DNA of 64,000 nucleotides from Comamonadaceae bacterium (GTDB lineage Bacteria; Pseudomonadota; Gammaproteobacteria; Burkholderiales; Burkholderiaceae_C): assembly GCA_947375135.1 (NCBI GenBank), contig CANCER010000004.1, positions 62,001 through 126,000 of the forward strand, read 5' to 3'. Below the pieces are notes generated by a model. That model was not told the origin of the DNA. It saw only the letters and a program-made list of their open reading frames with translations, and searched no databases. The position numbers were made by a program, and so were the translations under genes. Numbering within the stretch: position 1 is the first letter of the stretch; each line of letters begins with the position of its first letter. Positions 29,101 to 33,774 of the stretch are shown piece by piece.

Positions 29101-29686
29101 CAGCCTCGTGCCGGGTGCCAGTGCCTCCCTGCAATACCTGGTGCGTCTGGGTGTGGGCGCAGACCGGGGGGATGGCATCAACCGCGTGACGGCACAGGCC
29201 GGTTCGCTGTTCTCCAACGACGCCAGTGCCCGGGTCAAAGTTTCCGGCGGTGTGTTTGGCACGGACGCCTGTGTGGTCGGCACCGTGTTCATGGACTGCA
29301 ACGGCAATGCCCTTCAGGACAAGGGTGAGCGCGGTGTTGCGGGTGTGCGTCTGTTCATGGAGACCGGGCTTTCCATCACCAGCGATGTGGATGGCAAGTT
29401 CAGCTACTGCGGCCTGGCACCGCAAACCCATGCCATTCGGCTGGACCCCAAGACCCTGCCTGCCGGAACGCACCCGCTGCTCACGTCCAGTCGCAATCTG
29501 GGCGATCCGGCCAGCCTCGTTCTGGACGTGAAAAACGGCGAATTGATCCGGGCAGACTTTGCACTGGGCCAGTGTTCGGACGCTGCGCAAGCCGTGCCAC
29601 CGGCCGGGCCGGGGCCGGGGGCGCCGCCTGTGAAGGGGATTTTCTTTGAGAGCCCAGCTCCTGCAAAAACCGGGGAGCAAAAATGA
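20183..29686 (+). CDS. Surface cluster gene E: giant exported DUF11/Ig-like repeat protein (3167 aa)
   Basis: The start is ATG 20183, with a signal peptide to about residue 27 (LPLVAGA). No strong ribosome-binding site is seen. Residues 28-1830 are DUF11-like modules; four of them (21150-22860) are close copies of about 142 residues. Many modules contain a cysteine pair of the form VVCSGTG…KNCVITVGV, suggesting one disulfide each. Residues 1838-2472 are six Ig/cadherin-like repeats of about 105 residues starting PPTAT and ending FTYTVTDSNG. Then come a DUF11 domain (about 2473-2590), a module with the calcium-type loop DLNHNGARDPGE (about 2624), a CnaB-like module (DPQGVVYDSGTRLPIGG, 2750), a DUF11 domain (AEIGDTVRYTIVLRNTG, 2897) and an SdrD-type module (DCNGNALQDKGE, 3022-3140). 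The last three match the same series in gene C. It has no barrel; gene F overlaps its stop. It is probably a long surface stalk or adhesin. Confidence 0.75.
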   Translation: MNTIQRASLLLRWVIAAALALPLVAGATSTINLALSPATIYPGDPVALNVLITNSAQTPLTAAAVSLALPANVTLSSATASSNTCGFNASALAAGGSSVVLTGGTIPAAVNVGTTGTCEFVIALAATVPNSYGATIPANGPTLVSPNTFTPGGSNAGYSAVETGTTVSNSTPATATLVVQSLTAPTGSLSFNPTTVLVGDSTQLSVVLTNNNASADLPLTQFSHALPLGFVVAGTPGAAVSCTGTGFVLGTLSTPTAAGVVTSGDSTITLTGGTIAKSGTCTLRVNVTAPNTSGSVTSTVAANAIGNARGLASASFGGNVTVSNPLTITQAFSVSTTVGDVATLKITLANASTQNSLNVISFTDTLGANLVLQAGVTPALSCTGTGATGATLTAVAGTNSITLTNAALGTVSPRQCVITVGVVATATGSLTSTVTTTAPASQISTAGANPIALTVPASSQSTTFTSPLTISQAFTGSTIAGEVATLKITVANASGVNPLTITALTDVLSAGLLLDASVTPTVVCSGTGAVNGSITATAGTGNITISGAVAGTTASKNCVITVGVTASAANSYTSAVTATSPSSQVSTGGTVPVSLVVPNSSQGVTFTSPLTISQAFTGSTIAGEVAILKITVANASSLNTLNITSLTDVLSAGLLLDASQTPTVVCSGTGAVNGSITATPGTRTITLTGAVAGTSSLRNCVITVGVVSSATGTFTSDITTASPSSQIITGGATPATLTIPASSGSVTFTSPLTINQATNPASGTNIRLGGVATLTLTIANTSTANGMSIASFTDTLASGLTLDASVTPTVVCTGGVNGTLTAVAGSASLSLVNAVAAKSGNCVVTVGVVATVAGTYNMTGATSSPAAQISTASSTPVALVVPASGTSVTYLGGVVLTKSGPSTGYQGQSIAYTVTVSNWTAGAITGVNFTDTMPSGTNVVGPQMTLDTGSALGAGCSGGTFNAALDATALTWTGGTVAAASPLTSTAPSTCTITVAAVVPALAPVGARYTNSLPANTAFTGTTDTSAAVSNLVTVSAPRLTTAASLTVTQANLSPASIVQGNTSVLTITITNPTALPLTGTLFTDNLPANVTVASVPNASSTCPGTTINALPRASTFDVSTMTVPANGGTCSVSVTLTSSVVSSGGGWSMTLPALAIQNNEGVSNSQAAGPKSLVVTTGLGATAAFSPASTGLGGISRLSINVTNNSPIALSALQITNPLPTGSNALVVADAPNISTTCAGNPVLTAVPGSTSASMTGATLATGANCYVYVDIKTTASNANTWTNSLPIGNISSAEGLSNTAAVTATLTKVAAVSIGINKSFAPISIVGGAPSTLRIDLTNPNGASSVVNAVSFTDAFPSGMEVYSVPNANTNCTNGTITAVPGAGQFSVSGVDIAIGATCAVFVDVTSVKSLNLTNTIAAGAIGTQQGFSNTLQTQATLSTLQGINLEKSFSPTAVAPGQKATLTVRIISTLNTTNLTSVAVSDNLPTSPAAMVVATPPNISSTCNTAPTATAGSSTVSIAGVTLAPQSSCTFSVDVTVPSVGTYVNQLPIGAATSLETFSNQSVATASLNALTAPTVGLAFATSPVKAGVSSVLTITLRIPAPSPSSLTSVSMQNTLPAGLTVAATPGASNTCGAVFAPVAGSSTLSLTGGTIPAGDVACTLQVSVVSNTPGAYTPSVGIGALVTAQGISNAAAASATLTVLQFPTVGVAFNPVSVAPNAAGQLSISLGNSNATAITLSSALTITLPTSPSALLIVAPNGLSTTCTGTVTAVAGAGQLSFSSGGTIPAGGCTIHVNVTAAVSGTYTQNIPAGSLQTSAGNQQSNASAALAVSNSAPPTATDLVVSINNDAAVALTIGVLSATPQAPATISSYSIVTVPSSKALVYCNAVLVSAANLPSPCLATQITVVPVGAPSGFTTFTYIATDSGNLSSVPATVTVNFNTPPTATAVTNAAINSSATSAQVLSPMAGTATTAGATLTTYTVVTLPASGSLYCNAVVISTVPTACAFNALGFIPASATPNPVTFTYTVTDSNGMVSTVATFSIPLNLPPAATAINPGLNNNLVSPVAIGPLAGTPQGSATISSYTITSLPGAKLALYCNGTLISTVPTNCASNQLSALPLAAPTGSANFSYTVTDSNGLVSPVAAVTVSFNTPPTATAVTNAAINNNAGTVQALAAMAGTATTAGATLTTYTVVTLPASGSLYCNAVVISTVPTACAFNALGFKPSSATPNPVTFTYTVTDSNSMVSTAAVFSIPLNALPTATAINANLNNNLVTAVALGPLAGTAQVSATIVSYTLTSLPGAKLALYCNGTLVSTVPANCAGNQVTALPLLAPTGSANFSYTVTDSNGMVSLAATVTVNFNTPPTATTGLFALLDPAVAGSQAMPTLSGTVTTPGATLQSYTVTRLPLSGLLNCSGTPISVVPTACAATGLGFTPAAITSAILDFQFTVTDSNGQVSQPATVTITVEASPALTIVKTSGGAMTVGFDGRYTLQVSNAAPLMPTSGVVTVVDVLPAGLDLVSASGSSTPSAWTCVWTLATRTVSCTSPVVIAANSSAEPIVLVVRPTALAVSTGTSADIPNTATVSGGGELPGYANGSSPGSKPHSSTATQTVSLAAVVSGSSWVDLNHNGARDPGEPLPAPDTVRVEVWPAGTTAAQAASGTPLKSALVDAAGNYTLTAPVGSVQIRFINVLTQSTLGLPVNGETPASRNQAASTGSNGVVANGVIDNITLAAGATLTQQSLPIDPQGVVYDSGTRLPIGGASVTLLVGGVPVPVGCLAGGANPFVTAASGGAAGLYQFLLDFAAAGCSALSGRSFDLNVVASGYSAPSQVLPVSAGSFTAPAGSGNFAVVAKATAPAAADPTTHYLTVVLSSTSKGVVNNHLPLDGAATAGLALSKTANKATAEIGDTVRYTIVLRNTGKGTSGSTTLTDRLPLGFKYMQNTAVLTVNGTAQLLTPLSVGTVLTFPFPSLVPGASASLQYLVRLGVGADRGDGINRVTAQAGSLFSNDASARVKVSGGVFGTDACVVGTVFMDCNGNALQDKGERGVAGVRLFMETGLSITSDVDGKFSYCGLAPQTHAIRLDPKTLPAGTHPLLTSSRNLGDPASLVLDVKNGELIRADFALGQCSDAAQAVPPAGPGPGAPPVKGIFFESPAPAKTGEQK
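21150..22860 (+). repeat. Tandem ~426-bp repeats in gene E
   Basis: Four successive units begin near 21150, 21579, 22005 and 22431. Each opens with sequence encoding PLTI(T/S/N)QA and contains the paired-cysteine stretch. CGATTG at 21615 recurs at 22041, an offset of 426 bp (142 codons). The second and third units are the most similar. In-frame duplication of surface modules is the likely cause. Confidence 0.7.
26017..27290 (+). repeat. Long-period Ig-like repeats with near-identical DNA in gene E
   Basis: Protein repeats of about 105 residues alternate between two types, so the DNA repeats best at double period. The stretch at 26087-26157 (about 70 bases) is identical to 26720-26790, an offset of 633 bp (211 codons). 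Such identity in otherwise diverging repeats suggests a fairly recent duplication or gene conversion. Confidence 0.75.
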
Positions 29687-32600
29687 ATCGCCGCCTACCA
29701 ACAACCCGTTTCAAGCGGACGATTCTTGCCGTAGCGCTCCTGGCCTGTTCGGCAGGCTATGCCGCCGAACCTCTGCCGGTGCCGGTGGCCGAACCGGCCC
29801 GCCCGGACGACCTCATCCGCCACATCCAGGTGCAGGCGGCCGCCGGCAAACTGGTGGCCGATGGCCGCACACAGATTCAATTCCGGGTCACGGCGCACAA
29901 CCAGGCGGGCGAACCGGTGCAGGCCGGCAGCGTGGCAGTGCAAGTCAGTGACGGTGTGCTGCTGGACGCTGAAGGGCGCGCCAAACGGGAACCCATTCAG
30001 TTACAGCTGCAGGGCGGTGACGGCGTGTTCACGCTGATCGCGCCGACGCAGGCCGGCACCGTCACCGTTGTGGTGAAGTCGGGCGCAACCCTGGCCACGG
30101 GCCGGCTCGACTTTGCGGCCGAGCCGCGCGACATGATTGCCGTCGGGACGTTGGACCAAATCTTCAGCCAGCGGCACCTGCAGTCTGGCAGCATTGCGCC
30201 GGTGAATGCCAATGACAGTTTCGACAGGGAACTGACCAGCTGGAGCCGCTCACTGGGAAGTGATGTGGGCTTTGATGGCCGCCTGGCCTTCTTCCTGAAG
30301 GGCAAGATTTCGGGGGAGGCCGTGCTCACCGCTGCCTACGACTCGGACAAGGACACCCGCCTGAAACTGGCCCAGGTGGTGGACCCCAATGCCCTGTACC
30401 CCGTGTACGGGGACAGTTCCATGGTCAGCATGGAGGCACAGTCCAGCGATCGCCTGTTTGTGCGGCTGGACAAGGACAAGAACTTCCTGCTGTACGGGGA
30501 CTTCTCCGTGGTCGGCACCGCCGAGGTCAGCGCCAGTGCCCTGGCCAGCAACGCCAAGCCTCCGGCCAGTGTGCTGGGCCGCTACAACCGCAGCGCAACC
30601 GGCATTCGCGGGCACTATGAAGAAGGGCCGCTCATGGCCGACGGGTTCCTGACCAGCGACAGCCTGAAGCAGGTGGTTGAAGAGTTGGCAGCCAATGGCA
30701 CGTCGGGCCCTTTTGCCGTGCGCAATACCAATGCCGTGCTCAATTCCGAACGGGTGGAGCTGGTCGTGCGCGACAAGAACCAGCGCGGACTGATCCGCAG
30801 CGTCAGCACCCTGGTGCGCTTTGTGGACTACACGTTTGAGCCCTTCAGCGGCCGCATTCTGTTGACCACCCCGCTGGCCAGCCTGACGCCGTCCGGAGAC
30901 GCCCAGTCGCTGCGCATCAGCTACGAAGTCGACCAGGGTGGCCCCACCTTTACCACCTATGCGCTGAACGGGTCTGCCTTGCTGCAGCCCGGACTGCGCG
31001 TGGGCGGCTCCTACGTGCAGGATGACAACCCCTTGTCACCCTACCGGCTCAGCAGCGTGAACGCCGAGTGGCACCCCAGTGCGCATGTGCGCGTCACCGT
31101 GGAGGGTGCGCAAACGCAGTCCACGCAGTACCAGGCCAACGGGCAAACCTTTGCCACGCCCTCGGGGCAGGCAGGGGAGGTGGGCCAGTCCTACCTGGGC
31201 GAGGCCTGGCGTATCGATTGGGGTTACGACGACAGCATAAGCAACGCGCATCTGTGGTGGATCGGGGCTGATTCGCACTTCAACAACGTGAGCTCCGGCC
31301 TGGCCGCCGGACGCCAGGAGAGCGGTATCCGCGCGGCAACCATGGTGGACGAGCAGTCCACCGCGTATGTCGAGTACACCGCCACCGAAGACGCCGGCAG
31401 CGCCGGGCAGCGCCAGTCCTCCAAGGCCGGCATGACCATCAAGGTCAGCCCTGCCGTGCAACTCGACGTCTCCCTTCGCGCCGTGCACGACAACCTGCAA
31501 CTGCCCCCGGAGGCACTCATTCCCACTGTCGGCATGGCCAGCGGCGGATTTTCCGGCGCGGGCACAGCCAATGCACTGGTGGACCCCTTGACGGGTGCCA
31601 CGCTCACGTCGCTGGCGGCCATGGGCAGTTTGGGGCAGGCTGCGGGTACTGCCGGCAAGCCCCTGGATGCCACCACGGCACGTCTGGGCGCAGTGCTGCA
31701 GGCCTCCCCGGAATTGCAATTGGATGCCGCCGTGGAAGGCAGCATCGACGGTTCGAACGACTACCGGCTGGGGGCCGGTGCCCTCTACACCCTCAGTCCG
31801 ACGGACCACCTGTTTGCGCGCGCGGAAACGCAGTCCGGCCTGGCCTCGCCGAATTCGGTGAACCGCGCAGACCGCAGCAACGCGTTTTCTGCCGGCCTGG
31901 TGCATGGTTACAGCGACGAGACATCGCTGTTCTCTGAGTACAAACTGCTGGATGCCAGCTCGGGCAGCGCGCCGTCCAACATGGACCAGATGCTGGCCAA
32001 CGGCCTGCAAAACCGCCACCGGGTGGAGGAGGGTGTGCTGCTGACCACGACGGCGGAATACCTGACCGTTATGTCGGGTAGCCAACGCGAGGCCATCGCC
32101 TTGTCGGGTGGCCTGGACTTCACCAGCAGCAAGCTATGGCGCGCAGCCACCAAGCTGGAATACCGGCGCCTGCTGGATGACCGTGCCCTGGCCGGCGACC
32201 AAAGCCAGGACCAATGGCTGGCCACGCTCAGCCTGGCCCGCAAGCTGGACGACGACTGGACCCTGCTGTTCAAAAACTACTACCTGTTGCAGGACAACCA
32301 TGCCGACGCTGCGGGCGCACCCCTGGGCGATGTGCGCCAGGAGCGTTTTATTGCCGGCCTGGCCTGGCGCCCCTCCAGCGACAACCGCTTCAACCTGCTG
32401 GCGCGCTACGAGTACAAGTCCATGGACGACGGCTCGCGCCTGCTGGGTGACCGGTACGAGGCGCACATTGGCTCGCTCAGCCTGGACTACCGTCCCCAGT
32501 CCCATTGGTGGTCAACCACCCGCGTGGCCGCCAAGAGCAGTTCCGACTACACCGCCACCAGCCCCGACCAGACCTTCAATGCCCTGCTGTGGAGTGCCCG

Positions 32601-32850
32601 CACCAGCTACGACCTGACCGAGCGCGTGGACGTCGGCCTCATGATGAGCACGCTCATGCAGGGCGAGTCGGCGAACAAATCGGCACTGGGCCTGGAGGTG
32701 GGCTACCTGGTCGCCAAAAACATATGGCTGTCCGCTGGCTACAACTGGAGCGGCTTCTACGACCGGGACCTGAGCGGCAGCGATTACACCTTGCAAGGGC
32801 CCTACCTGCGATTGCGCGCCAAATTCGATGAGACTTTGTTTGCGCACTAG
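29683..32850 (+). CDS. Surface cluster gene F: stand-alone outer-membrane beta-barrel, paralogue of the gene C barrel
   Basis: ATG 29683 lies inside the stop of gene E (ATGA), with GGGGAG at 29672-29677 as ribosome-binding site, so E and F should be translationally coupled. The product has 1055 residues. Its leader ends SAGYA, but LLAC at residues 19-22 also fits a lipobox. Residues 40-160 form an Ig-like module (VQAAAGKLVADGRTQIQFRV). The barrel region shares many blocks with gene C: LYPVYGDS near 239, EAQSSDRLFVRLDKDKNFLL, STLVRFVDYTFEPFSGRILL, LRISYEVDQGG and the final strand YLRLRAKF, a plausible BAM recognition signal. Unlike C, it ends eight residues after that strand and lacks the OmpA-like tail. 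The mature chain appears free of cysteine. It is probably an outer-membrane anchor or translocation pore for E; I know no named family for it. Confidence 0.72.
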   Translation: MNRRLPTTRFKRTILAVALLACSAGYAAEPLPVPVAEPARPDDLIRHIQVQAAAGKLVADGRTQIQFRVTAHNQAGEPVQAGSVAVQVSDGVLLDAEGRAKREPIQLQLQGGDGVFTLIAPTQAGTVTVVVKSGATLATGRLDFAAEPRDMIAVGTLDQIFSQRHLQSGSIAPVNANDSFDRELTSWSRSLGSDVGFDGRLAFFLKGKISGEAVLTAAYDSDKDTRLKLAQVVDPNALYPVYGDSSMVSMEAQSSDRLFVRLDKDKNFLLYGDFSVVGTAEVSASALASNAKPPASVLGRYNRSATGIRGHYEEGPLMADGFLTSDSLKQVVEELAANGTSGPFAVRNTNAVLNSERVELVVRDKNQRGLIRSVSTLVRFVDYTFEPFSGRILLTTPLASLTPSGDAQSLRISYEVDQGGPTFTTYALNGSALLQPGLRVGGSYVQDDNPLSPYRLSSVNAEWHPSAHVRVTVEGAQTQSTQYQANGQTFATPSGQAGEVGQSYLGEAWRIDWGYDDSISNAHLWWIGADSHFNNVSSGLAAGRQESGIRAATMVDEQSTAYVEYTATEDAGSAGQRQSSKAGMTIKVSPAVQLDVSLRAVHDNLQLPPEALIPTVGMASGGFSGAGTANALVDPLTGATLTSLAAMGSLGQAAGTAGKPLDATTARLGAVLQASPELQLDAAVEGSIDGSNDYRLGAGALYTLSPTDHLFARAETQSGLASPNSVNRADRSNAFSAGLVHGYSDETSLFSEYKLLDASSGSAPSNMDQMLANGLQNRHRVEEGVLLTTTAEYLTVMSGSQREAIALSGGLDFTSSKLWRAATKLEYRRLLDDRALAGDQSQDQWLATLSLARKLDDDWTLLFKNYYLLQDNHADAAGAPLGDVRQERFIAGLAWRPSSDNRFNLLARYEYKSMDDGSRLLGDRYEAHIGSLSLDYRPQSHWWSTTRVAAKSSSDYTATSPDQTFNALLWSARTSYDLTERVDVGLMMSTLMQGESANKSALGLEVGYLVAKNIWLSAGYNWSGFYDRDLSGSDYTLQGPYLRLRAKFDETLFAH

Positions 32851-32851
32851 C

Positions 32852-32865
32852 CGGGGTGTGCCCCG
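32852..32865 (+). terminator. Possible weak terminator hairpin after gene F
   Basis: CGGGG (32852-32856) pairs with CCCCG (32861-32865) around TGTG, immediately after the gene F stop. No T-run follows, so intrinsic termination is doubtful, but the position at the end of the cluster is suggestive. Confidence 0.3.
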
Positions 32866-32940
32866 CGTACCGGTTCGCATCGTCGCTTGGCCGGGGGCAG
32901 CAGTTATGCTTGGGCGCATGATGACTGAAAGCCCCACCCC

Positions 32941-33552
32941 ATGCTGCTAGAACTTGACTCTTCCCAACTGGTCCTGATTGACTACCAGGCCCGCCTGATG
33001 CCCGCCATGTTTGAAGCCGACGCCGTGCTGCAAAACGCCGTGCGGCTGGCCCGGATGGCACAGGCCCTGGCCGTGCCGGCCTTTTATACCGAACAAAACC
33101 CCTCCAAGCTGGGCGAAACCGCGCCCGCCTTGCTGGACGCACTCAAGGCCGCGCGCGCGCGCGCCCTGGCCAAGATGCAGTTCAGCGCGGTGGAGGAGGG
33201 CCTGGGCGACATGCTGCGCCCCCCGCCCAAGCCGGTACAGGGCAACGCCCGCAGCCTGCCCAAGCATTTGCAAAAGTCCTCCGCCGGTGAGGAGCGCGAC
33301 ACCATTGTGCTGGCCGGTTGCGAGGCCCATATCTGCCTGCTGCAAACCGCACTGGACTTGCTGGAAGACGAGTTCGACGTCTGGGTCGTGACCGACGCCT
33401 GCAGCTCCCGCACCGAACGCAACCGCGACGCCGCCTTCGACCGCCTGGCCGGCGCCGGCGTGGAACTGGTCACCACCGAGATGGTGGCCTTTGAGTGGCT
33501 GCGCACTGCGGAACACCCGGCCTTCAGGGGCGTGCAAGGGCTGATCAAGTAA
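32941..33552 (+). CDS. Isochorismatase-family cysteine hydrolase
   Basis: This 203-residue cytoplasmic protein belongs to the isochorismatase-like (nicotinamidase-related) hydrolases. The catalytic triad can be read as Asp14 (LVLIDYQ), Lys78 (ALAKMQFSA) and the nucleophile Cys127 in the AGCEAHICLLQTALDL block, which also carries the cis-peptide turn typical of the family. Length is normal for the YcaC-like branch. The substrate cannot be told; members hydrolyse isochorismate, nicotinamide, N-carbamoyl compounds or others. No good ribosome-binding site precedes the ATG, though no better in-frame start exists. It stands between the surface cluster and the propionyl-CoA synthetase gene with gaps on both sides, so it is probably a single-gene unit. 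Confidence 0.85.
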   Translation: MLLELDSSQLVLIDYQARLMPAMFEADAVLQNAVRLARMAQALAVPAFYTEQNPSKLGETAPALLDALKAARARALAKMQFSAVEEGLGDMLRPPPKPVQGNARSLPKHLQKSSAGEERDTIVLAGCEAHICLLQTALDLLEDEFDVWVVTDACSSRTERNRDAAFDRLAGAGVELVTTEMVAFEWLRTAEHPAFRGVQGLIK

Positions 33553-33774
33553 GCGGGCGGGTACCTGCGGTCGGTGCGGCAAGAGCGAATAGCGGGCGGG
33601 GAATTTTTACCCCATTGCGTTGTGGGAATCGTTGGGCCTGAGCCGACATTACCCGCCAAGAGTTTCCGGAATGAACGGGTGCAGAGGGCAAAGTCAGCTT
33701 GCAGCAAGTTGCCTGATTCCTAATTATGAATGCAGTTTGATGCACAACATAACAAGGCTCCGGAGACCCGCACC

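Noticed and set aside
28031..29704. A 557-codon minus-strand frame opposite the end of gene E
   Set aside because: Gene E shows clear protein domains in the forward frame across the whole stretch; the reverse frame shows none.
29683..32850. TonB-dependent receptor, usher or Omp85-type barrel for gene F (and for the gene C barrel)
   Set aside because: No TonB box and plug motif, no POTRA domains and no usher signatures could be seen; the shared YPVYGDS-type blocks point to another family.
2130..32850. A genomic island bounded by attachment sites, integrase or insertion sequences
   Set aside because: No integrase, transposase, tRNA target or flanking direct repeat was recognised; apart from the gene D N-terminus the base composition is like the rest of the window.
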